From contig NC_051098.1 in the NCBI RefSeq assembly GCF_901709675.1, positions 2,222,500 through 2,286,499 on the forward strand: a DNA stretch of 64,000 bases. The letters are read 5' to 3'. Within the stretch, counting starts at the first letter, position 1. Every line of letters begins with the position of its first letter. Shown piece by piece: positions 10,701-22,700 of the stretch. The DNA is from Syngnathus acus (Eukaryota; Chordata; Actinopteri; Syngnathiformes; Syngnathidae). Made by a program: the position numbers and the translations under genes. The notes below the pieces were generated by a model. The model worked only from the letters and a program-made list of their open reading frames with translations, did no database searches and was not told the origin of the DNA.

Positions 10701-13700
10701 ATGTCAGAATTTCTGGTCGTCTTGTCGCATAGTAGTAAAAAGCTCCCTTTGGCCTTGAAAAAAAAGAAAACGAACATAAATAAATGGTATTCCTCAATTC
10801 ATTTTTATTCATATTATTAGTTTATTTTGTTTGGTAGTTGACTTGGAGTTTGAGTTGATGTCATCTACCGTAATTTTTGGACTAAAAGTAGCTCCGGAAT
10901 ATAGGTCGCATTAGCCATAAAATGCACAATAACGTGAAAAAAAACATATATAAGTCGCTCCGGTGTATAAGTCACATTTTGGGGGGAAATTTATTCGACA
11001 AAATCCAACACTAAGAACAGACATGAACGAGCAACAACAGGCTAAACGATAGGTATGCTAACGTGACATAAACACAAACGAAGAGCTGAGAACGGGCCTG
11101 ACGTAACATTCAGAGTTATTAAAAAAAACTATTACATAAATAACACGTTTATAAAACCATCTGTGTCACTCCAATTCATTAAATCCATCGATCGTCCTTT
11201 GTCAACAATGGGAGCGCGCCGCTGACGGCGCTTGCACTTCAAAATATTCCACAGGCCCATATAACGATATATAAATTAGATATCAAATAACTATTATATA
11301 AGCAATATTATCAAACCATCTGTGCACTCTAAATCATTAAATCCATCGATCAAATTCCTCGTCCTTTGTCAACAACGGCGCGCGTGCGCCCTGACGTCAG
11401 CCTCGTCGTTATTCCACAGATCTAGTATATAACTATATTGTAGCGTTAACAAAGTACAAGGAAAGACATGGGTTAGGTAAACGGCTCTTTATTTAACAAA
11501 ACAAACTTCCAGGCGTGTGGCGGCGTGGACTTCCAGCCACGGAGGTGGAAGAGAGATCCATAGAATAGGACCGGGCGTGCGTAAAAGCCATGACCGAGCC
11601 CCATCCACCGTCCCCGGACAGCCACCCGGCCGAGCGCCGGTCCCCGACTTGTATCTACGGAGGTGAAAGAGAGCTCCGTAGAGTAGGACCGGGCTTACGT
11701 AAAAGCCATAATAGTTTTTCAAACCTTCTGTTAGAAAAATGTATATATATATGTTATCATGCGTTCTCTAATCAATGCTTTACCGCAATATTACTGCAAT
11801 ATATGCTTGCTGTTTGGCCTTGCTGTTTTTATGATGTACCACAGAAGAGAAAAGTTACGGCTGGGTCAGGAGAGAGGTTACAGCTGGGTCAGACAGGACC
11901 AGCTGACAACTCAGCAAAAAGAAGACATCTACCGAGACAGTTCCTTTTTAACAAAGACCACTTTGTTAAACAACATGCCTCATTGCTGTCTTGCACCTCA
12001 GATGAACCTACAAGTGACCATCATTGTCAGGGTTTTCCAAACTATCTTGATCGTAAGATTATGTCGGAATGTATGTATCCAGTAATAAATAACCTAGCTT
12101 GTCCCATTCTACACAATGTCGTAAAGCATCCCTTGCTATGTTTTGAATAGAGGTCAAAGGTTTTCTTCTCTATCCAGGCCACTCAAATTCCTCTTCCCAC
12201 ATGTTCTTATCAGTATGTAAACACCTAGTGATTTCTTCCTTACGAGGCAAAGCCCACATGCGTTCCCCCTCCTCTTTTAGGGGCTTTTGTCTCACGATTT
12301 GTGGGTAGGGCAAATCCCAATAAAAAGAGCGGGAGTGCATACAGATATTTAGTGTAGTGAGATTGTTGTGAAGCTATCTGTACTGCACTCCTCGCGAGAA
12401 AAGACTTAATATTCTGTCTCACTTGTGGTTTGTTTGCTGTTGCTCTTCTCTTGAAATTTGTTCGGTCAGCGAAAAAACCTAACAGAAATTGGGGGCTCGT
12501 CCGGGATCTCGACACACCTGGCGGTTCCAGCGGACTCTTCGACGCAGGCGAAAATCCTCGGCCGAGGTAAACAAAAGCCCTTTGACGGGACTGTCTCGAT
12601 CAGTCCGGCTGGACACCGGGAGGGTTGACGAGATCTTCCGAGGAGGAGAATCAGCAGACCGTGAGTAGGAATATTAATTCTACTAAAAAGGAATGAATGA
12701 GCTGTGACAAGAGGTCACTTAATACGAGCAGTGACAAGAGGTCACTTAAAAAATGAATGAGCGGTGACGAGGTCACTTGAGCGGTGACGAGGTCACTTAA
12801 AATGAGCAGTGACAAGAAGTCACTTAAAGACCTTGAGAATTCTAGACCCTATCAAGTGCAATTAGAAACAGTTAAATTCCGCAGGGGCGGTGTGGAGCCC
12901 CCTAACTTTTTACGTTAGTTAAATTCCGCAGCAGGAGTGCGGACTCCTCTGTTATTAAAAATCGCGCGTGGTATGCTTGTGTACGGTTTGACTGAGAGTG
13001 ATCTCATTTGAGCGCTCCTCTATATAAACACACAGGATTGTAAACAGTGGCTTTGTGTGGGGGCAGAGGCAAGAACTCTCCGCTCCCTTCGGGGAGGTGA
13101 AAGGAGACTTACCACACATCGAATATTTAACCACTGTCCTGTGAATAAAGTTGGTTTTAGGACACTGTAGGTGCCATTCAAACTACCAACTCCAAAATTT
13201 AGAAAAATAAACCATGGGAAATTTAGATAGTAAGCGAGAGTCCCTACCCCGACATGAACTAAAATGCAAAGATTGGAAAATAATTGAAAGGCAGGATCCC
13301 GACCGACTTAAAAAAGATTTCGATAAATGGGTTAAAAAATATAAATTTGAGGGAGAACTAGAAGAAGTACAAGAGCGGGAAGAGAAAACACATGCTACAA
13401 ATTCAAAACTAAAGATCATAGCGAAGTTGTATCCGCAAATACATGACACACGCAAAATTGAGGAATCACCTCCTCCTTATGGGTTGATGGACAGGGCCAC
13501 TAGGCAGAAAAGCCCGCTAGAAATGGATTGGTCAAAGGAAATCAGAGCAAATCATACAGAAATAGGGAGAACAAAGCAAAATGATAATGAAACCTTTGTT
13601 GAGTATCGAGTGCGCATGACAAAAGTGTTTAAAACACACAGTGGACTGGTGGAAGATAATGCGCCTCAAGGTGCTTATCAACAGCAATTAAAAAATGCCA

Positions 13701-16700
13701 TCCACGCAGGGTCCAGACCAGCAATACAAGGCTGGGTGATCAAACATTATATGGGCATGAACACCGGAACTTTGGAGAAATACATAAATCACGCCCTCCA
13801 TGCGGAAAAAGTAGTAATAGACAAACAAAAACGAAAACAAATGAAAGCTTCAAAAGACACTTTTCTGGTAGACCAGGATAGTGACACTTTTTACCAAAAT
13901 GCAGGCAGAGGACAGAAAGGCCAGAGAGGGCGAGCAATGTCTGACAGAGGAGGCTTTAGAGGCCGAGGAAGAGGAGTTGTGCGACCTCCAATAGAATGCT
14001 GGAATTGCGGAGAAAACGGTCACATGGCACGTGACTGCACAAATTAACAAAGACAGTTATGACTAGGCCAAAATCAAATCAAATCAGGTTTCCATGTAAT
14101 GAAGTGGGAACCTGGCTGCCAAAATTAAAGAGAAATTAGCTTAAATATACAGGAGATATTTGTGTTAAAAGGATAAAGTAAGATAAAGAAACACTGAAGT
14201 TAAAATTGGCTAAATAAATGGAAAAGAATTACAAATAGCTTCTAGAAGTAAAATAAAGAATAAATCTGACAAGTAAGACGAGCAAAAAGGTGTTCTTAGT
14301 GGGATCTATGTGGTCTTATACCTATGTTGTGCGTCATCCTTTTGTGTTGGTGTGTGTGCGTGTGCGCGCAGAGGATCCTCATGAGTGGGTGTGTATATGA
14401 GTGTGTGTGTGAGTGAGATGTGTGTTCTATGAAAGAAAAATTGAAGAATAAGAGAAGTGAAGAAAAATCCAAAGAGAGCTTGTTGTTGCATAGGCAGGAA
14501 GATGATGAAACGACATCAGCGCGACCTCGCTTGAGGGCCGTAGCTGAGGGTGTGGACAAATGAGACAACAAATGTTGTGTAGAAGACATTGAAAGATGTC
14601 GAATGTGAACATGACAAAGGGCGCAACAGCGAAGCTGGCCTGCCCTTTGAGAGGGTGAGACTGATAAGCGTGCCTGCGCTCGCGCGTTGTCGCGGGGCGG
14701 GGCTGTGCGCGTGGGCCTTTGCTATGCTCGTGTGGGCGGTGGGCCGGCATCATGGTTGTTGCAGGAAATGGCCAGCCTGTGACCAATCAACATTGATGCT
14801 GCGCCCCCCCCTCGCACGAGGGGTGCTATGGCTGCGGGCGAAGCAGGGAAAGTGCGAGTTTCTCAGAGAATGTTTGAATATTTGAAGCAGGGTGATGCTT
14901 AAGGAAAATGTGACAATATTTGCATGAAGGATAAAATGCACTGATGAGAAAAGAAAAAAAGTATAACCAAAACGTCAAAAGAGAGGATGACGTTTGCGCA
15001 GCGTTGTTTGTTGGTATTGTTTGTGAGCTGTGTCTCTGTTGTTTTTGTGTTGTCTGTGTGCTGTCAGTGTTATGTGTTAAAATTGGCTAATGTAGGTGCA
15101 CAAAAGAATTTGCTAGACTGTAGTCTATCTGATTTGCACCGCAAAACAAAAGCAATTTTGTGAAAATAAGAAGAAAAGAAAGGCAAGCAATTTTTTTGTG
15201 GGCAGAAACTGGTCCACACTGCATTAATGCCTAGCCCTGATGAAACAAAATTTGAGAGATGGAAAGAACTTGCTTTCTGGAATTGGATGAAGCAAAATTA
15301 TTAAATAACAACATTTCAAAGCTAAATTTAGAAGAAATAGTCGATTGGTTGTGTCAAGACTACACAAGTTTTTACATTTGAGAATAAGAGAGTGATTGAG
15401 TTAGTTAAAGTTAAGAAACAACAACAATTGACTATTATATTAATTTACTGGCGGTTATTTTGTTGGTTTTTATCTTTTTATCTTAATTGGTTTGACACCT
15501 TGAGGGAGAAAAGATTAGGATGTGGAACACGGGTTGAGACAACCAGTTACACACGCAAAGCATGTGAGCACTGGGACACTGAGAAGCATTTTGAAAGGTG
15601 TGTCAAATTAAATGAAGATGAAATCATATGTAGTAATACAACACTTTACTACATATGGATGCTCTAAATCAGTGGTCCCCAACCTTTTTTGCGCCACGGA
15701 CCGGTTACATGTCAGAAATATTTTCGCGGACCGGCATTTATATAAATAAATAATACATTTATATAAATAAATAAATAAATAAATAATACATTTATAATAA
15801 ATATATAAATACGATGAAATAAAATGATACGACTGACATAAAAACAAGTACAAATGACAAAAATAAAACTCACCATTACGTTGAATTAGTGGGAGCACTG
15901 AGTTTGTTTCTCAGAAACGAGCCGGTCCCATCTAGACGTAATCGGAGACAATGACACCCGAAGTGATTAAGGTTTGTCTTTTATTGCAGGATGCTTGGTC
16001 TCCATGTGTTGAAGCAGTTTTGAATGCTTCATTGCCTGGTTAGTTAGCCTGTCGCCACATATTAGCTTTGCGGGCTCGACTGGGGAAACATGTCACGTGA
16101 CCGGGACGAGTGTCTTGACCTGAATTAATTGATCGTCGATAATTTATTTATTTTTTTTTTTTTCTGTGCGGCTTGGCGGCCCGGTACCAAGTGACCCACG
16201 GACCGGTACCGGTCCGCGGCCCGGTGGTTGGGGACCACTGCTCTAAATCATACAATTGAGTAAAATAAAACATACATTTTGATTTTCATTCAAATTGCTA
16301 AGATTCTTGTGATAAACAATGAGAGAATGATTGAAAGGAAACTACAAGGAACTACAACTAAGCTAGTTGTGGAAGCAGTCCAATTGCCACGAAAAATAGC
16401 TATATGCACGTGTGCAGGGCACACATGAGACTGATAAGGTGCCAAGAGGTAACAAGCTTGCGGACGGAACCGCATAGCTGTAGTGCAAAAGACGCTTCAA
16501 ATTTTGTACACACAAGAAGCAGATTAAATTACTGAAACGTTTTTAAAGATGTGCAGCGACAAAGTCCATAGACTGAAATTCGATTATGGACGAAAAGAGG
16601 GGCAAGAGTGGAGAATGGTATCTATAAATGACCAGAAGACTGACCTATCCTACAAAAAGCCTATATAAATGGGCAGCAATATTGAGCCATGGTGTGTGTC

Positions 16701-19700
16701 ACATGGCTCAAGAGGAGGGATAGTGGGGCAGTTCATTCAGCTTTATACAACATATGGATTTGATTCATATTCAAAACATTTATAAAACAAAATTTTTGTA
16801 GAGTTTGTTTAACATGTGCTAAACACAATCCACAGGGTTATAATGCCTGGTCATAATAGATGCATTCTCAAAATGGTTTGAATTGGCTTCAACAAAAACA
16901 CTGAATGCCTTAACAGTGGAAAAAAAACTTTATGTAAAGAAATAATACCGAGATATGGGATTTCGGAAATTAATTCTCATGACAGGACTGGTATAAAGTG
17001 TGAAAATGTGCATGGAAAAAAGTGGAAGATCATGGACAAAATGTTTAGACCTGGTCAAACTGTACATAAATATTACAAGTACTGTGGGTTTAACCCCGTA
17101 TGAAAAATTGTTTGGGCGACAATATAGATTACCATGTTTCAAAACCAAGTGGGATACTAAGGATGATTCAAATTTGGCATTTACATTTTATATTTATAAT
17201 TAATATTTTAAAGGCAAAAAGAACAAAGCACGTTCTCATTAAGAGCATTGAAAACGAAACACTGGTGTTCTTCCAAGGGGGAAGGGCCACATTGAATATT
17301 GATAATTACATCAACTGCCATTAAAATAGCAGAAAGGTCAGTTGAGGTGGTCCTAGCAAATTACAAAAGGGTAATTTCTTTTGAGGTAACGTTCAATCGG
17401 AAAAAGTGACCCAAAGGAAGCCTTACCTCTTAGAGAAATGCCGGGAACAAGAAAATGGAACAATGACGTTATTGCATGTAAGGTGGCTATCTTTGTTGCC
17501 ATTTTGTTAACTTCAGCAATATGGTATTTGTGGGAACTAAGTCATAATGAGTAGGGGAGAGATGAGTGAACAACTTATATTGATCACTCCCAAAAAACAA
17601 TGCTGCATTGTAGCAATTTAAAAGATCAATTTGACCTTTGCAGGATGATCTGCTGTGTCGGATCTGGACTGCAATGAAAATATGATGTTTATATGTGTAC
17701 TTTGTCAACAACCGCTGTAGATGTTAAAGAATGGGATGATTATATCTGAAACGAATGTGGATAATTTGTTTCAGGTAACTATAAGAGTTGCTGAAAAACG
17801 AAACAATTGATTGCTAATGGCAAAACAAGCTGCAAAGACAGAAACAAAAAGTGAATATGTCATATGTATGGATTTGCGACCGATTCTTTATGTTGTATCG
17901 TTGCCATTGACCAAAGATTGTGTGACATCTGTCACATCTACTGATTGTGAAATGTGTGACAGAGCATTCTATATAGTAATATCCATTGAAAAAAGAAAAA
18001 AGAAGCCATTGCTTTCAGAGAATGTAGTCAAGCTAAATTGTATATGTATCAACATGCCAAGATCTGGGAAAAAGCTGGAAAAACAAACAAACAAAATGTC
18101 TTTAAATTTGAGAGTCGACGATGATCTGACTGAAATTGATGCAATCAGAGTCCCCAGAGGAGTTACTGATTAATAAGAATTAATTGACCAAATTGTAGCA
18201 GGATGGGAGTCTTCCATTTGCTGGTGGTGTACGATGAACAAAAACGTCGACATGATAAAATACAACCATTGCAACATGCAGAAATTGGGCAAACGGACAC
18301 AAGCGGGACTTGAGGCAGTGCACGGACAGCTAGCCACGCCTTCCCTAATGTCAATCCAGAACCGCAATGCTCTTGTTATGTTGTCGTCTGAGAAAGGAAG
18401 GGTCTGCGCAATGTTCAGAGAACAATGCTGCACCTTCATCCAGAACGACACCGCCCCTGATGGGAGCCTGACGAAGGCGATTGCAAGCTTGCAATCCCTC
18501 AAAACGAGGATGAAAGAGCACAACAAGTGGATGACTGCTTTTGGGAAGTATAAAGCCCTTGTGTCCTCAATTACTGCTATACTCACCTTGTGTGGTTGTT
18601 GTTGTATTCCATGTCTCCGTGCTCTGTTTAATCGTCTCATCACTACAGCAATATCGCCCATGGAAGACAAGATGGCCGGGGTATGCCTAATGTCTGAACG
18701 CCAGCATGTTGATGATAACGATGATGATGATGGAATTTTTGCACTTGGGTTTACAGACTTCTTCCCAGATCTGGGTGTTTCCGAATGATAATATCGCAAC
18801 GTTTATCCTTTCTTGGTGTAAACTTATTTGTGCTCATACTTGTGATCCTACGGCTGAAAATCTTTTTGAAGTGGCCACTTTTAGGTGATAAGATGGTCTC
18901 TGAGAACTTATGATAAAGAGGAGGGAATTGTTAGAAAAATGTATATATATATGTTATCATGCGTTCTCTAATCAATGCTTTACCGCAATATTACTGCAAT
19001 ATATGCTTGCTGTTTGGCCTTGCTGTTTTTATGATGTACCACAGAAGAGAAAAGTTACGGCTGGGTCAGGAGAGAGGTTACAGCTGGGTCAGACAGGACC
19101 AGCTGACAACTCAGCAAAAAGAAGACATCTACCGAGACAGTTCCTTTTTAACAAAGACCACTTTGTTAAACAACATGCCTCATTGCTGTCTTGCACCTCA
19201 GATGAACCTACAAGTGACCATCATTGTCAGGGTTTTCCAAACTATCTTGATCGTAAGATTATGTCGGAATGTATGTATCCAGTAATAAATAACCTAGCTT
19301 GTCCCATTCTACACAATGTCGTAAAGCATCCCTTGCTATGATTTGAATAGAGGTCAAAGGTTTTCTTCTCTATCCAGGCCACTCAAATTCCTCTTCCCAC
19401 ATGTTCTTATCAGTATGTAAACACCTAGTGATTTCTTCCTTACGAGGCAAAGCCCACATGCGTTCCCCCTCCTCTTTTAGGGGCTTTTGTCTCACGATTT
19501 GTGGGTAGGGCAAATCCCAATAAAAAGAGCGGGAGTGCATACAGATATTTAGTGTAGTGAGATTGTTGTGAAGCTATCTGTACTGCACTCCTCGCGAGAA
19601 AAGACTTAATATTCTGTCTCACTTGTGGTTTGTTTGCTGTTGCTCTTCTCTTGAAATTTGTTCGGTCAGCGAAAAAACCTAACACCTTCTGTGTCACTCC

Positions 19701-22700
19701 AAATCCTTAAATCATTCAAACTCTTCGTCCTCCGTGTCACTTAGAAACAAAGCCGCTAATGATGCCGGTAGTACGTGGGGCCCTTCGTCATCTTCGTCAT
19801 CCCGTGATCAATCCTTGTCCTTTTTGTAAACAACCGCCGCGCTGCTGACGTCACTTGAAATTCAAATTACAGTAATCCCTTGCTACATCGCGGTTCGTTT
19901 ATCGCGGTTTCACTTTTTTTGGAAGATTTTTGAAAAAATTCACATATAAGTCGCTCCTCATTATAAGTCGCCCCTCACCCAAACTATGAAAAAAAACCAC
20001 GACTTATAGTCCGAAAATTACGGTCATTTTAAATAAGTTACAGCCCTGACATATATCTGTATATCTGCAGAGAATTTTAGACAGAACTCACATTAAACAG
20101 GCAAGAATAGCATTTAAAAAGCTTTTTTTCCCCCAAAAAAAACAAACATTTATTTTAGATGATGTAGTTTTTGTATATTCAGATGCTTAGTTGGTTGCTG
20201 GCTGAGCAAAAAACCCAGAGAACACCAGAAAACACTGAAATGGGCTTGTCAAAGATGCTCATAATTTTATAGTTATTTTTAAAGCTGCTAAGCTGCAGCT
20301 AAATGTTTTATTTATATGAAAGTAGGGTAGTTTTTTATTTTACTAATTTATTTCAAGTCAAGTCAAGTCTGTTGGTAAAAGTTATAAACTACAGTGAGTT
20401 GCTGACAGACTATTTCTGTGTTGTTTCTCACTCTCTCGTTGCCTTTTACGGGTAGTAGAGAAAAACGCGCACGCACATAATGCCTCAGTTAATGTCACTA
20501 ACAGATGCTTGAGTGACTGACATGTAGTGTGACATATTCTCCGGTCAAGACACATGATTATATTTTTCTTGTAGTCTGACAGCGCGACTGTCATGAACGG
20601 CAAAAAAGTTGTGCAGTCTGACATCGGCACAAGTATTTCTGAATGTATTTTTTTTTAAAAGCCAAGAGGCGTAAATGTTGACATAAATATTGTGCTCTGT
20701 TTATGTACAGGTTATTTTAAAATATGAAGATGCAGTACAAGTGTTTCTAAATATTGTTAAGACAAAAGCCAATAGGCTGAACCTTTGTTGACAAAGTGAA
20801 TTATTTGTCTTTCTTGTGTTCTTTTGCTCAGATAGCTCAGAAGCATATTGTTTTAAAGTTACAGTGAAGTGTGAAGATGCAGCATTAGTGTAAGTATTTA
20901 GGGGGCGTATTTTACAACACCTGGGGCTTATAGTCCGTTGCAGCTTGTATATGAACAAAACAAGACTTCCCCCTATTTTTAGCTAGTGCGGCTTATAATC
21001 GGAAGCGGTTTATAGTCCAGAAAATACAGTAATTTTCATGGCATTAACTTTCATTTTCCCAGCTGTACAGCGTTTACGTTCACAAGACTCCGAGGGAATG
21101 ACACACTATGTCAGTGGTTCTTAACCTTTTTCCTTGTTCGCACCCCATTCAATTCACCAACCAGTTCTCGCACCCCTCACCCTAACCCTAAATAATTATT
21201 ATAATAATAATTGGTTTACTTTACAGCTATAAGGCCTAATTAGCATTATCCCTAATGCCAATTAACACAATGACTTCTTGATTTCCAGAATTTTTCACTT
21301 TTTTCGGTTACCCGACCATTATCCCCGAGAAATTGTAAATTTTCCCCAGGGTATCCTCGCACCCCCCTAGGAACCATTCTCGCACCCCTAGGGTTAAGAA
21401 CCACTGCACTATGTAGACGCTGCAAAATTGGGAGAATAACTTAGATCCGTTAGAATTAGGTGTCTACTGCCCAGGCCGTGTGAATTTGGGGGAGATCTCA
21501 AGCCGAACGAAGAAGCAGGTGCCGCAGCAGCAGCGGCGACGAGCTTGCTCAGCGGTCTGCCTGGCGGGCAGTGGACTTTTTCTCTCATACAGCGGCCTAT
21601 TAAAGTCACCTAGTGAAAATAATATTAATAGAAAAAGATAATTAAAAAACAGTCTGTTTGTGTTCGTGTTCGTGTGTGTACGGGGGGCGGGGGGGGGTAC
21701 CTGAACTCACGCAATTTAAGAATAGCTCTGTCACGGGTGGATGGGGAATGGAACAGGGCGACCAAATGCAGCTTGGACCAGGGTTTATTGGAGAACTCAA
21801 AAGGCAAACCGACAAGACTTAACAAAACAATAACTTGAGTGACTGACCGGGACGTGAAACAGGAAGACCGCAGGACATGACGACAACAGGAACCAAAAAG
21901 GCATCATGACAGTAACAACAACAAAGACGCACACACACGCGCAACAACAGACAATGATCCGACAGGGAGTGACACACAGACAGGACTTAAATACAAGACA
22001 GGTAACAAGAGGCAGGTGAGAATGATCACACTAATCATGGGCACACAGGAGGGGAAGGGTGAGCACACAGACAGAAACCACGGACATGATCAGGGACGAG
22101 TCGTGACAGAACCCCCCCCACAAGGGACGGCTCCCGACGTCCCAAAAAAGAAAAAAAAAATGAAAACTGTCCAAAAAGGAGCGGGAGGCAATAGGGTGGC
22201 GGCTGCACGTCACACGCCGCCAAAGGCCGTCTGGGTGACGGCTGGATCCGCACCGCCGGAACTGGTGGCAGCCGCAGCATCCGCGCCGTCAGAACTGGGT
22301 CAGGGTGGCGGCCGCACGTCACACGCCGCCGAAGGCCGACTGGGTGACGGCCGCTAGGATCCACGCCGCCGGAACTGGTGGCGGGCGCAGCATCCGCGCC
22401 GTCGGGACTGGGTCGGGGGGCGGCCGTGCGTCATGCGCCGCTGAAGGCCGACTGGGTGACGGCCGCTGGATCCGCGCCGCCGGAACTGGTGGCAGCCGCA
22501 GCATCCGCGCCGTCAGAACTGGGTCAGGGGTCGGCCGTGCGTCTTGCGCCACTGAAAGCAGAGTGGGTGACGGCCGCTGGATCCGCGCCGCCGGAACTGG
22601 TCGGCAGCCGCAGCATCCACGCCGTCGGAACTGGGTCAAGGTGGCGGCCGCACGTCACACGCCGCCGAAGGCCAACTGGGTGACGGCCGCTGGATCCACG

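Larger units (their letters stand above)
11729..19684 (+). mobile_element. Endogenous retrovirus, gamma/epsilon-like, internally degraded
   Basis: LTRs of 756 bp each, flanked by ccttc TSDs (11724-11728 and 19685-19689). They differ at one position only (12141 t versus 19341 a), so integration is very recent. A primer-binding site complementary to tRNA-Pro follows the 5' LTR. Gag is a shortened ORF, pol survives as broken integrase pieces, and env keeps a surface-subunit fragment and most of the transmembrane subunit. It lies antisense to dhrs13-like gene 1, in its intron 3. The decay of the interior set against near-identical LTRs indicates a defective genome copied in trans. Confidence 0.92.
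10868..20023. mobile_element. TA-element family B, copy 2, split by a retrovirus
   Basis: Left part 10868-11728 and right part 19690-20023, starting CCGTAATTTTTGGACTAAAA and ending CCGAAAATTACGG. Between them sits the provirus 11729-19684 plus one TSD copy. The copy at 24139-25587 shows the uninterrupted CAAACCTTCTGTG site at 25230-25242, confirming that the provirus split this element. Confidence 0.85.

Noticed and set aside
11590-12150. 186-codon ORF, with a near-identical one at 18910-19341, suggesting a duplicated gene
   Set aside because: Both lie in the two LTRs of the retrovirus; the duplication is the LTR pair.
14589-14885. 98-codon ORF in the retroviral interior as an accessory gene
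   Set aside because: Composition and position are odd, but there is no recognisable domain and no sign of a splice acceptor; the region looks degraded.
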